DNA from: Halobellus litoreus
GTDB lineage: Archaea; Halobacteriota; Halobacteria; Halobacteriales; Haloferacaceae
DNA: 64,000 bases
Direction of reading: 5' to 3'
Assembly (NCBI RefSeq): GCF_024464595.1
Contig: NZ_JANHAW010000001.1
Span: 781,083-845,082, forward strand
The notes under the pieces are model-generated. The model saw nothing but the letters and a program-made list of their open reading frames with translations. It did no database searches and was not told where the DNA came from. Of the stretch, positions 1-8,536 are shown piece by piece. The translations under genes and the position numbers were made by a program. Position 1 is the stretch's first letter; each line of letters begins with the position of its first letter.

Positions 1-101
1 TGCTGCTTACGGTCTCTATCACGTACAAGCTGTACGAGGAGATCGCAGAGGAGCAGCTGATGGAGATGCACCCGATGATGCGCGAGATGTTCAACAACTA
101 A
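1..101 (+). CDS. C-terminal end of an unrecognised protein (5' truncated)
   Basis: An open frame enters from the left edge (complete codons from base 3) and ends at TAA 99-101. The visible tail is about 32 residues, starting with a short hydrophobic stretch (LLTVSIT) and then a charged, Met-rich end ([17 protein letters not shown]). A hydrophobic segment followed by an amphipathic tail would suit the end of a membrane protein, but too little is visible to assign a family. T-rich DNA follows the stop at about 116-132 and may act in termination. Confidence 0.5.
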   Translation, partial: LLTVSITYKLYEEIAEEQLMEMHPMMREMFNN

Positions 102-560
102 TCTCGGCGCTACACTTCTTTATATTCCTTATAAGCCTCCAGCGGCTGCTCCGTCTTCAACTACTCAATCGTATACGCTGTTGTGGTTTTCCACCGAGTA
201 GTAACACGTCATCTGCAACACCGAAAACGGCGATGTCGTCTATCACTGCCGCACCGACGGCCAATTTGTGCTTCCCATCCGAGGGCGCGCTGACTGTCCA
301 TACCTTCACACTGTCGCATCGTCGGTTACAGAACCTCAAAAGCACCCCCGAGTTCAGTCATGAGAGTGGTCTCCAGATGTAATCGACGTACGAGGGTGTC
401 ATCGGACGGTGAGCCTCTATTACGATGAGAAGTATGGGAACCGTTCTATGATCCCCTCTAGAAAATTAAAATACGAAAAGAACAAGTCAATTGAAAAGAA
501 TTTCAAGATCAATGAACCGGCGAACGTCAACTATGACCGTAGTCGAAGCGAGGTGACTGC
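102..560. other. Intergenic region with an AT-rich segment
   Basis: No gene is well supported in these 459 bases. A 62-codon minus-strand frame (157-345) has no recognisable domain and no clear promoter. Bases about 455-515 are strikingly AT-rich compared with the surroundings and include a TATA-like stretch, so they probably hold the promoter for the decayed gene that follows. Confidence 0.5.
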
Positions 561-997
561 GTGAGCCACGTCCCCGTAAACCGTCGGAAGCTGCTGAAAA
601 CGGTCGCTGGAGGGGCCGTACTTACCGGGACGGCGTCTGGTGCGACTCCGGACTCCGACAGCGTCGCGACAGAAAAAACGGTCTACTTCGGGGCAGGGGA
701 GAGGGTGTATGCGGTCGACGCCGCCACGGGGGAGTCGGTGTGGACATTCAGCCCCGAGGGAGAGTCCAGAGCCGGGGTGACGAGCAGAGAATGACGCCGT
801 CGTTCGAACACTTTTCGGAGGGTGGTGGGATCATTCTGTTCGATGCCGACAGTCCCGGATCGATCACGGTCGAGTACGTGCTCGAGGTCGCTCCGGATGC
901 GGAGCCCGGCGAATATTCGTTCGAACCCGACGCAATCGCCATTAACGAGCAAATGGTTCCGGTCGAGGGCATCGGTCAAGTCGTGGTGGAACGATGA
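561..997 (+). pseudogene. Decayed Tat-exported PQQ beta-propeller protein
   Basis: The first piece (GTG start at 561) encodes a twin-arginine signal (NRRKLLKTVAGGAVLTG) and one PQQ-propeller motif (RVYAVDAATGESVWTF), then stops at 792-794. A second piece in another frame begins with an ATG overlapping that stop (791). It encodes a beta-rich tail ending GIGQVVVER, of the kind seen at the C-terminus of halophile secreted proteins. The simplest reading is a propeller gene that lost its blades by internal deletion with a frame change. Two translationally coupled small genes are possible, because the junction is an ATGA overlap. The next gene starts inside its stop (994) and carries the same kind of signal and propeller, so this is probably a tandem-duplicate relic. 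Confidence 0.55.
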
Positions 998-3369
998 GTG
1001 AGTTTCCAATGAACCGTCGTGATTTGCTCCAGGCGACGGGCGCAGGGGTACTCGGAACTGCCGGGTTGAGCCAAGTGGATGTTGCTGAGGCATCTTCGGG
1101 TGGCGACAAAGTCTGGGAGTTCGAGGCCAACGATGTGGTAAGAGGCTCGCCAACCGTCGTCGGCGAGACAGTCTTTGCTGGAAGCGACGACGAAAATCTG
1201 TATGCAATAAATACCGCGGACGGTACAAAACGATGGTCGTACAGTACGAGCTCAAGCATTATGGCACAGATTAGAGCGGCACCGGCGGTCGTTGATGATA
1301 CGGTGTATTTCGGTACCGATATGCGCGGGTTCGGTCGTGTCTACGCCGTAGACGCCACTGATGGATCGAAAGAATGGCGATACAAGACTGGCGCTCGTGT
1401 TCGGACGTCGCCGACAGTCGTTGATGAGACAGTGTTCGTCTGTAACCACGGCGGCACCCCGAATGATCCTTCTCCGAATCTCTATGCTTTAGATGCGGAT
1501 GATGGATCCAAAATATGGCAGTTTCAGACCAATGGTAATATCCAATCGTCTCCGACTGTAGTTGACGGGACGGTCTACGTCGGTTCTGACGATAGTAGCG
1601 TGTACGCAGTGAGTGCAACCGACGGTACAGAACAGTGGTCTACCAGTCTCAGCCAGTATATGAGCGTCAGATCCTCGCCAACAGTCGTTAACGAAACCGT
1701 GTATGTCGGCCTTGCCGAACGCGATGGAGACAGTCTCTACGCGCTGGATGCCAAGACCGGTTCAGTTCAGTGGAAAGTCAACAAGGGCGGTATTGACTCT
1801 TCTCCAACTGTGATCGACGGAACTCTCTATATCGGTAGCTTCCTACCAGGACGAATCTATGCAGTGGATATAGACGACGGCTCCAGCCAATGGACGTACG
1901 AAACGAACGGGAGAAGGGTCTCATCGCCTACCGTCGCCGGTGATGTGGTCTACATAGGTAGTACGGATGGCGTCTTGTATGCGTTAGATAGGAGCGATGG
2001 ATCAAAACTATGGACATACGACACAGAGACTAGTTATCTTTCCTCGCCGATCGTTTCTGACGGTACGCTCTACGTCGGGAGCGGGATAGGTCGATGCTGC
2101 GAACCGGGCGATGGAGAGGGCACAGTGTATGCACTGAACGCTGGTATTGATGGCTCGAGTGAGGGCTCACGCGTCTCCCTCGGTACGCTGGGCCACCACC
2201 ACACGTTCGCCGACAGAGAGCCGCCCGAACCGGACGACCCCGACGCCCCGGACCCCGATCCGGACGGCGAACTGACCGGTACGGTTAGGGACGTAGACGG
2301 GCGTCCGCGCGAGGGAGCGGCCGTCTCGATCTACGACGCGAGCGGGGACGCGGACGCGGTGCTCGCTCGCACGACGGCGGACGACGGGGAGGACGCCGGG
2401 ACGTACGCGTTCCCGGACCTCGAAACAGACGACGGGAAGACACCCGACCGGGTCCTGCTCGTCGCTCGCGAGGGAAAGTGGTTCGGCTCGGTCGAAATAG
2501 ACGGATTCGCCGACCAGCTACCCTTGGAGTACGACATCGAACTGGACGGCCAGCTGCTGTTCGGTCCCGAGATCGCCGCCGATGGCCGAGAACTGAGCGT
2601 GCTGACCTGCTGGCGCCGCATCATCGAGCCGCGGCGTCAGACCGTCTTCGTCGAGGCGGTGAACGTCGCCCAGCGCGGAGCGCGACACGAGATCACGGCC
2701 GACGCCACCGATCTGACCGGCGGCGCTTTTGCCGCGACGGTGCTCGCGGACGACGTCTGGATAAACTTCGGTAGCCAAAGCGACGTCGAGGGGACGGTTC
2801 CGGGAAGCGTCGAGGTCGTCGGCCTCGATACGTCGACGGATAACGCCGAACTCGGGGACTGGCATCCGGTTCGGACGGGGGTTCCGCTGTATCCGATCGG
2901 CGGCGAGGTCGGTGCGGCGTTCGAGCGAATCTCGACCGCCGACGCCGACGTGGCCGACAGAATTGACGAGGGATTCGGAGCGATAGCGGGGATCATCCCC
3001 GGTGTCTCAGAACTCCTAACGTGGCTGGACACGGTCGAGTGGGCGTTCGGCGAGCGCCTCGAATCCGAGGCGAGGGTGGGCGCGGACTCGGTGAGTTTCC
3101 CCGATCCGAACGACCCGTCCGCGACCCAGACACGGGTCGATCCGAACGACCACACGACTGCACAGCTCGCCTGGCGGTCGGATAACGAGACGCCCGGCGA
3201 CGAAGAGGGTGCGGTGGTTATGGCCGTGCCCCTTGAATTCCAGTACGAGAAGGAACGGACGACTGTCGTGACCGTGGAGGCGGAGTGGACGCATCCGAAC
3301 GCTCACGCCTCCTTCGGCGGATCCTTCGAGATCGGACCGGTCGGCGGACGAAACGGCGAGGAGGGCTGA
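994..3369 (+). CDS. Tat-secreted PQQ beta-propeller protein with C-terminal carboxypeptidase-regulatory-like region
   Basis: 791 residues. Residues 1-34 are a twin-arginine signal (NRRDLLQATGAG). Residues about 40-390 contain at least seven repeats of the type SPTVV(D/N)xTVYVGSxDxxLYALDAxDGSxxW, the PQQ-like (PF13360 type) propeller motif. A Pro/Asp linker (about 409-427) follows, then a carboxypeptidase-regulatory-like beta domain (ELTGTVRDVDGRPREGA, about 425-510) and a longer region found again in the next gene (LLFGPEIAADG, TCWRRI, WHPVRTGVPL). It is probably an extracellular binding or scaffold protein, with no catalytic motif seen. The start overlaps the preceding relic (ATGA). Codon use is AT-richer over the propeller than after about base 2200, so the gene looks chimeric. 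Confidence 0.75.
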   Translation: MSEFPMNRRDLLQATGAGVLGTAGLSQVDVAEASSGGDKVWEFEANDVVRGSPTVVGETVFAGSDDENLYAINTADGTKRWSYSTSSSIMAQIRAAPAVVDDTVYFGTDMRGFGRVYAVDATDGSKEWRYKTGARVRTSPTVVDETVFVCNHGGTPNDPSPNLYALDADDGSKIWQFQTNGNIQSSPTVVDGTVYVGSDDSSVYAVSATDGTEQWSTSLSQYMSVRSSPTVVNETVYVGLAERDGDSLYALDAKTGSVQWKVNKGGIDSSPTVIDGTLYIGSFLPGRIYAVDIDDGSSQWTYETNGRRVSSPTVAGDVVYIGSTDGVLYALDRSDGSKLWTYDTETSYLSSPIVSDGTLYVGSGIGRCCEPGDGEGTVYALNAGIDGSSEGSRVSLGTLGHHHTFADREPPEPDDPDAPDPDPDGELTGTVRDVDGRPREGAAVSIYDASGDADAVLARTTADDGEDAGTYAFPDLETDDGKTPDRVLLVAREGKWFGSVEIDGFADQLPLEYDIELDGQLLFGPEIAADGRELSVLTCWRRIIEPRRQTVFVEAVNVAQRGARHEITADATDLTGGAFAATVLADDVWINFGSQSDVEGTVPGSVEVVGLDTSTDNAELGDWHPVRTGVPLYPIGGEVGAAFERISTADADVADRIDEGFGAIAGIIPGVSELLTWLDTVEWAFGERLESEARVGADSVSFPDPNDPSATQTRVDPNDHTTAQLAWRSDNETPGDEEGAVVMAVPLEFQYEKERTTVVTVEAEWTHPNAHASFGGSFEIGPVGGRNGEEG

Positions 3370-3382
3370 CTACCACAGAACT

Positions 3383-4747
3383 ATGTCGAGTGAATCCGGC
3401 GAAAGTCGTACGATGGTTTCGGGACGCGTCACCGATCCCGACGGGGAAGGGGTGGCTGGCGTCACCCTCGAACTCTATCCGTTCGGCAACGGAGCCGATG
3501 CCGAGCCGCTCCAAACTCGGACGGAATCGGACGGTACGTTCCGATTCGAGGCGTTGGCCGAGGCGGCCGCGCGCGAAGAGTACGTTGTCGAACCGGACGA
3601 GACGGTGTTGATCGCCCGCGATGGTGACTGGTTTTGGACAACTTCCGGAGACTTCGAGTCGGCGTCGACGTCGGCGCTCGAAATCACGCTCCGGAATCAA
3701 CTTCTGTTCGGCCCCGAAGTCGCAGCGGACGGGAACGACCAACGGGACGAACTGAGCCTGATGACGTGCTGGCGACAGATCGACGGTACGGGGATAGAGA
3801 CGCTCTTTCTCGAAGTGACGAACGTCCGGGGAGCCGTGGACCGCGAGCCGTTCGAGATTCTCACGGACTCGACAGATCTTGACACGGGGGCGTTTTCGGT
3901 TACCGTTCCCCGCGGTGAGGTCCGGATCAATTTCGGGCCACAGACGGAGTTCGACGACGACAGCCCGCCGGCGAAGGTACTCGCACTCGAAACCGGCTCC
4001 GAGAACCCCGAACTCGCCGATTGGCATCCGATTCGAACCGGAGTTCCGCTTTTTGGAATCGGATCGGGTTACCTCGACGTATCGAGTTCCGACCCCAGCG
4101 CGGACAGTGGTCCCGAAACGGTCGTCGAAGGCGTCGGGCGAATCGTGCACGGCCTTCCCGGAATCGGGACGGTGCTCTCGGTCGTCGACACCGTCGGGTT
4201 CGCCGTCGGGAAACAGCTCCGGAGGGAGGCGTCGTTGGGCGACGCAGACGTGGGATTCCCCGATCCGACGGACCCGGACGAGCTGGCAACGGTCGCGGAT
4301 CCGAACACCCACACGTCGGCGTTGCTCGGCTGGAACGCCCCCGAGGAGACCCTCTCGAATACCGGAGCTGGGTCGGTCGTTATGATGGTTCCGATGGCGC
4401 TCAAAGGTGACGGCAGTCCCCGGGCGGCCGCGCACGCCGAGTGGTTACACACCACTGGGCGAGTGACTTTCGGCGAGGTCTTCGAGCTGACCCCGGCTAG
4501 ACCCGACGGCACCTCGGTCGACGAGTCGGTAAGCACCGCCGAGGAGGGCGAGTCGGTAAGCACCGCCGAGGAGGGCGAGTCAGCGAACGGCGACAGGGCG
4601 ACAGTCGACGACTACGCCGGGGAGGATGGTGTCGTCGACACCGGCGGACTGTTCGATGCAGCGGAGGACTTCGGAGCCGGGGAGATAGGTGCCGAAACGC
4701 TGGTCGAGGTGGCGACGTCGTACCGTCCGAGCCTCCCCTTCGGCTGA
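3383..4747 (+). CDS. Protein paralogous to the C-terminal half of the preceding propeller gene
   Basis: 454 residues beginning 13 bp after the previous stop, so probably co-transcribed. It has no signal peptide or propeller. It starts with the carboxypeptidase-regulatory-like domain (VSGRVTDPDGEGVAGVTLELY) and then follows the same order of motifs as residues about 425-791 of its neighbour: LLFGPEVAADG, LMTCWRQI, FLEVTNV, TDSTDLDTGAFSVTV, INFGPQ, DWHPIRTGVPLFGIG, GFAVGKQL, FPDPTDP, WLHTTGRVTFGEVFEL. The pair clearly arose by duplication. Near the C-terminus is an in-frame tandem of SVSTAEEGE. I do not recognise the family. Without a signal it may stay cytoplasmic or be anchored by its partner. 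Confidence 0.7.
   Translation: MSSESGESRTMVSGRVTDPDGEGVAGVTLELYPFGNGADAEPLQTRTESDGTFRFEALAEAAAREEYVVEPDETVLIARDGDWFWTTSGDFESASTSALEITLRNQLLFGPEVAADGNDQRDELSLMTCWRQIDGTGIETLFLEVTNVRGAVDREPFEILTDSTDLDTGAFSVTVPRGEVRINFGPQTEFDDDSPPAKVLALETGSENPELADWHPIRTGVPLFGIGSGYLDVSSSDPSADSGPETVVEGVGRIVHGLPGIGTVLSVVDTVGFAVGKQLRREASLGDADVGFPDPTDPDELATVADPNTHTSALLGWNAPEETLSNTGAGSVVMMVPMALKGDGSPRAAAHAEWLHTTGRVTFGEVFELTPARPDGTSVDESVSTAEEGESVSTAEEGESANGDRATVDDYAGEDGVVDTGGLFDAAEDFGAGEIGAETLVEVATSYRPSLPFG
4523..4576 (+). repeat. 27-bp coding tandem repeat, two copies
   Basis: Two identical 27-bp units (4523-4549 and 4550-4576) encode ESVSTAEEG twice, and the first bases of a third unit follow. Identity at every wobble base means a recent slippage duplication, so copy number may vary between strains. 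Confidence 0.85.
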
Positions 4748-5154
4748 CCCTCCACGGAGCACCGCGTGAGCGTGGTCGGTGGGCGAGCGCCAACCGCCGT
4801 CGGACGCATCGTCCGCTCTCGGGCCAGGAACGAACAGCGAGCCGATCCGGCCGGTGAGAATACTTCGATTCGACGAACCAATAGTGACAAGTAAACGATA
4901 TTAGGTACGAACCATCGGCAGGATCCCGCTTTATATAGAATCAAGGAGAATACCCGCGGCTTGAGCCGCAGGATGAATCCGACAACTTGGAATCACAACA
5001 GATGGGCCGATACGGGCTCGTTGGAATATACGACATTCCTGACCGGTGTCGAGGGAGCCGACGTCGAAATCGGGGAGGACACGCGGAACATCTCCACGTG
5101 CATCCGAGAACCGTCGTGTTTTTGCCCGCGGATCCGGTATACTGCACCGACTGA
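4748..5154. other. Intergenic region with TATA-like box and short hairpin resembling an IS200/IS605 end
   Basis: No gene is supported in these 407 bases. A TATA-like stretch (TTTATATA, 4930-4937) is followed by a perfect 5-bp stem with a TTGA loop (GCGGC/GCCGC, 4956-4969) and then AGGATGAATCC. A short GC stem next to GGATGAATCC recalls the right ends of haloarchaeal IS200/IS605 (IS1341-type) elements, but no tnpA or tnpB coding sequence remains. It could equally be a small structured leader or chance. Confidence 0.3.
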
Positions 5155-6408
5155 ATGGCCCGATACCACATCGAGACGTACGGTTGTACCTCCAACCGCG
5201 GTGAGAGCCGGCAGATCGAGAGCGCGCTCCGCGACGCCGGCCACTACCCCGTCGACGGTCCGGAGGCGGCCGACGTCGCCATTATGAACACCTGTACGGT
5301 GGTCGAGAAGACGGAGCGCAATATGCTCCGTCGGGCCAAAGAACTGGAGTCGGAGACGGCTGACCTCATCATCACGGGCTGTATGGCGCTCGCACAGGGC
5401 GAGGAGTTCCGCGAGGAGGGCGTCGACGCGCAGATCCTCCACTGGGACGACGTTCCCACAGCGGTCACGAACGGCGAGTGTCCGAATCCCGGGCCGGGAA
5501 CCGAACCCGTCCTCGACGGCGTCGTCGGTATCCTTCCGATCGCTCGCGGGTGTCTGTCGAACTGCTCGTACTGCATCACGAAGTTCGCGACCGGCCGCGT
5601 CGACTCCCCGCCCGTCGAGGAGAACGTCGAGAAGGCCCGCGCGCTGGTCCACGCCGGCGCGAAGGAACTCCGGATCACCGGCCAGGATACGGGCGTCTAC
5701 GGCTGGGATACGGGCGATCGAAAGCTACCGGAGCTGCTCGATCGGATCTGCACGGAGATCGACGGCGACTTTCGGGTTCGGCTGGGGATGGCCAACCCCG
5801 GCGGGATCCACGGGATCCGCGAGGAGCTCGCCGACGTCTTCGATCGGCACGAGAAGCTGTACAACTTCATCCACCTCCCGGTACAGTCGGGGTCCGACAC
5901 CGTCCTAGAGGATATGCGGCGGCAACACCGCGTCGAGAAGTTCGTCGAGATCGTCGAGACGTTCGATTCGAAACTCGACTACTGGACGCTCTCGACGGAC
6001 TTTATCGTCGGCTTCCCGACCGAGACCGACGACGACCACGCCCAGAGTATGGCGTTGTTCCGGGAGGTCCGACCTGAAAAGGTGAACGTCACCCGGTTCT
6101 CGAAACGGCCCGGCACCGACGCCGCGGAGATGAAGGGCCTTGGCGGCACGGTGAAGAAGGAGCGTTCGAAGGAGATGTCCGAACTGAAACGGGACGTCGT
6201 CGCCGAGGCCTACGAGTCGATGATCGGTGAGACGCACCGCGTGATGGCCGTCCGTGAGGGGACGGGCGACTCGATGAAGTGCCGAGACGAGGCCTACCGG
6301 CAGATCATCGTCCGCGACGCCGCGGAGCGGGGGATCGAACCGGGCGACTTCCTCGACGTCGAGGTGACGAGCCACCAGACGGTCTACGCGTTCGGCGAAC
6401 CGGTCTGA
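5155..6408 (+). CDS. tRNA (t6A37) methylthiotransferase, MtaB/CDKAL1 type
   Basis: 417 residues, radical-SAM methylthiotransferase. An N-terminal UPF0004 domain starts YHIETYGCTSNRGES and continues with NTCTVV and GCMA, giving the three Cys that bind the accessory Fe-S cluster. The radical-SAM core has CLSNCSYC (CxxxCxxC), followed by ITGQDTGVYGWD and HLPVQSGSD. A C-terminal TRAM-like segment ends YAFGEPV. It should add the methylthio group to N6-threonylcarbamoyladenosine at position 37 of ANN-decoding tRNAs. The ATG lies at a suitable distance from an upstream AT-rich stretch. Full length for the archaeal family and free-standing, with no obvious operon partner. Confidence 0.9.
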   Translation: MARYHIETYGCTSNRGESRQIESALRDAGHYPVDGPEAADVAIMNTCTVVEKTERNMLRRAKELESETADLIITGCMALAQGEEFREEGVDAQILHWDDVPTAVTNGECPNPGPGTEPVLDGVVGILPIARGCLSNCSYCITKFATGRVDSPPVEENVEKARALVHAGAKELRITGQDTGVYGWDTGDRKLPELLDRICTEIDGDFRVRLGMANPGGIHGIREELADVFDRHEKLYNFIHLPVQSGSDTVLEDMRRQHRVEKFVEIVETFDSKLDYWTLSTDFIVGFPTETDDDHAQSMALFREVRPEKVNVTRFSKRPGTDAAEMKGLGGTVKKERSKEMSELKRDVVAEAYESMIGETHRVMAVREGTGDSMKCRDEAYRQIIVRDAAERGIEPGDFLDVEVTSHQTVYAFGEPV

Positions 6409-6448
6409 TCGGCGCTCTCGCTGCCGCTCGATTCGTTCGTTGCTGCCG

Positions 6449-7480
6449 CTATCCACTGTTCTCGCCGCCGCCCTCGGACAGCTCATCGCCATCGACGATG
6501 CTGTACCCTTCGCCACCGTCGGCGCCTCCGCCGGTGATCGTCCCGTCGTTCCCGCGAGCGATCGCCGTTCCGACGAGCCGGTCCGCTTCGGCGTCTTCCT
6601 TCCACTCGCCGAGTTCCTTCGGATCGACGTGGACGAACACGTCGTCGACCTCCGGCATCGCGCGAATCGATTCGACGACGGCCGATTCGATGTCGTGGGC
6701 CTCGAAGAGCGTCATATGGCCCTCGACCTCGATGTGGAGGCTCACGTCGACTTCCGGGCCGACGTAGTGGGCAACGACGTCGTGCGCGCCCCGAACCTGT
6801 GGGTGTTCGAGCGCGCGCTCGAGGATCTCACGGCGGAGTTCCTCGGGCGGGGCCGCGCCGACGAGGTAGTTCACGTTGTCGCGGACGATCTCGTAACCCG
6901 TGTAGAAGATGCCGAGCGAGACGACGCCGGCGGCGATCGGATCGAGGACGGGCGCGCCGAACGACGCCCCGAGCACGCCGACGAGCGCCGCGCCCGCGGT
7001 GAGGATGTCGTTTCGGTTGTCGAGCGCGGCGGCGACGACCGCCGGCGAGTGGCGCTCCTCGCCGACGCGGAGGCAGTAGCGATAGAGCCCGTACTTCGCG
7101 CCGGCGGTCCCGAGCAGCACGGCGACGCCCGCCGTCCCGGCCTCGACGCCGTAGGTGCCGTTCAGCACCGACGTGGTGGCGTTCCAGAGCACGGCCCCGC
7201 CGGCGGCGAAGACGCCGACGGCGACGAACAGCGAGACGAACGGCTCGATGCGCTCGTGGCCGTGGGGATGTTCGAAGTCCGGCGGTTGGGTGGTCAGGTA
7301 CAGCCCCGCGACGATGACGAGGCTGTAGACGCTGTCTGCGAGGCTGTTGACGGCCTCCGAGCCGACGGCGAGGCTGCCGGTGAGCCCCCAGACGCCGCCC
7401 TTCGCGAGCACGAGAGCGAGGTTCACCGCGAGGACGACCAGTCCCACGCGGCGGACGACGCGCCTCCGGTCGTCGCTCAT
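6449..7480 (-). CDS. Cation diffusion facilitator family metal transporter
   Basis: 343 residues with about six membrane segments, then a cytoplasmic ferredoxin-like domain (VDVSLHIEVEGHMTLFEAHDIE, FVHVDP) typical of CDF proteins. The His-containing loop HPHGHER after the second helix is diagnostic. In transmembrane helix 2 the site reads NSLAD and in helix 5 DNRND. A DxxxD pair in helix 5, rather than HxxxD, is the pattern of the Mn/Fe branch instead of the Zn branch, so manganese or iron export is the better guess. A Gly-rich acidic tail of about 50 residues is unusual. It converges with the methylthiotransferase gene. Confidence 0.85.
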   Translation of the reverse strand: MSDDRRRVVRRVGLVVLAVNLALVLAKGGVWGLTGSLAVGSEAVNSLADSVYSLVIVAGLYLTTQPPDFEHPHGHERIEPFVSLFVAVGVFAAGGAVLWNATTSVLNGTYGVEAGTAGVAVLLGTAGAKYGLYRYCLRVGEERHSPAVVAAALDNRNDILTAGAALVGVLGASFGAPVLDPIAAGVVSLGIFYTGYEIVRDNVNYLVGAAPPEELRREILERALEHPQVRGAHDVVAHYVGPEVDVSLHIEVEGHMTLFEAHDIESAVVESIRAMPEVDDVFVHVDPKELGEWKEDAEADRLVGTAIARGNDGTITGGGADGGEGYSIVDGDELSEGGGENSG

Positions 7481-7651
7481 CGTCCGAGCGTACTCATCGC
7501 GGGGCTAAGTCGCTTCGGTCGAGGGTGCGACTTCCGACCGAGAGTGGACACAGTCGTTCGACCGGAAGCGTCTTCGGCGCTCTCGGCTGCACGATCGGCC
7601 GGTCGGGCGGTCCTCTCAGGGACGCCGATCCAATCAGTCCTGTTCCAGGGC

Positions 7652-7867
7652 TCAGAACTCGGCGCGTTTGATCCACTCGATGGCGACCAGCACGAACCAG
7701 ACCATCCACGTCACGAAAACAAAGAGCGACGCGGTGTAGTATCCGATCCTCGTGTCGACGACCATCGCGACGCCGAGCACCGCGATTACGAAACCGGCGG
7801 CTCCGAGATTACGACGCCGGTCGCGCAGCGCCGCGACGAGCGCGGTGGTTCCGGTGTGGTCCGACAT
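7652..7867 (-). CDS. Small two-helix membrane protein
   Basis: 71 residues starting MSDHTG. A basic N-terminal segment (RDRRRN) precedes two hydrophobic helices (GFVIAVLGVAMVV and ASLFVFVTWMVWFVLVAI), and the C-terminus is EWIKRAEF. I chose the ATG at 7867 because the longer frame extends into Arg-rich shadow translation of the neighbouring gene. It lies 70 bp downstream of the HIT gene and may be the last gene of the map-HIT unit. Family unknown, probably a halophile-specific membrane protein. Confidence 0.6.
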   Translation of the reverse strand: MSDHTGTTALVAALRDRRRNLGAAGFVIAVLGVAMVVDTRIGYYTASLFVFVTWMVWFVLVAIEWIKRAEF

Positions 7868-7937
7868 ACGTGGTCTCCTCTGACCGCGGAACGTGCTTTT
7901 CGAGACGTCGTGCGAGGGGACCGCTCGTGCCGATACC

Positions 7938-8525
7938 TCACTCCTCGAAGTCGAGTCTGACGGCGCGGGTCGGTTCGTCGGTTTCGCCGTCGGTCTCGTG
8001 CTCGCTCTCGGCCTCGCCCGTCGCCGCCGGCAGCGACGCGAACGCCTCGTGCAGGCGGTCGTAGGTCTCCTCAAGCGCCTCGACGATCACCTTCGTCTCG
8101 CCGATCACGGGCATAAAGTTCGTGTCGCCGCTCCAGCGCGGCACGAGATGCGTGTGGACGTGGTCCTCGATCGACCCGCCGGCGGCGTCGCCGCCGAGGT
8201 TCTCGCCCGCGTTCACGCCGTCGGGGTGAAACGCCTCGTCGAGGGCGTCGATGGCCGCGACCTTCAGCCGCGCGTGATCGAGTAGTTCGGCGTCCGTGAG
8301 GTCGCCCCACTCGCCGGTGTGGCGGTACGGGACGATCATCACGTGGCCGGGGTTGTACGGGTAGTTGTTCAGGATGACGAACGCGTGCTCGCTGCGGGCG
8401 ACGATCCGGCTCGCTCGGTCTTCCTCGCGCTCGGGCAGCACGCAGAACGGACAGCCCTCGACGTTCTTTTCTTCGGAGTCGCGTTCGACCCAGTCGATCC
8501 GCCAGGGGGCGAAGACCTGCTCCAT
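7938..8525 (-). CDS. HIT-family nucleotide hydrolase
   Basis: 195 residues. A CxxC pair (CPFC) near residues 25-28 is followed by the HIT fold, with FVILNNYPYNPGHVMIVPYRH and the histidine triad DHVHTHLVPRW (HxHxH). The family cleaves the alpha-phosphate of dinucleoside polyphosphates or nucleoside phosphoramidates using the middle His. The start (ATG, MEQVFAPWRIDWV) is 11 bp after the methionine aminopeptidase stop, so the two are almost certainly co-transcribed. The last 30 residues are an acidic tail typical of halophiles. Confidence 0.88.
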   Translation of the reverse strand: MEQVFAPWRIDWVERDSEEKNVEGCPFCVLPEREEDRASRIVARSEHAFVILNNYPYNPGHVMIVPYRHTGEWGDLTDAELLDHARLKVAAIDALDEAFHPDGVNAGENLGGDAAGGSIEDHVHTHLVPRWSGDTNFMPVIGETKVIVEALEETYDRLHEAFASLPAATGEAESEHETDGETDEPTRAVRLDFEE

Positions 8526-8536
8526 CGTTCGCTCGC

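Noticed and set aside
157..345. 62-codon minus-strand frame near the left edge
   Set aside because: No promoter, no recognisable motif, and composition compatible with noncoding DNA.
4961..5287. 108-codon plus-strand frame before the methylthiotransferase
   Set aside because: It overlaps the start of a well-supported gene in another frame and has no homology pattern.
6440..7960. A 506-codon plus-strand frame opposite the CDF transporter
   Set aside because: It is antisense to a gene with clear membrane helices and CDF motifs.
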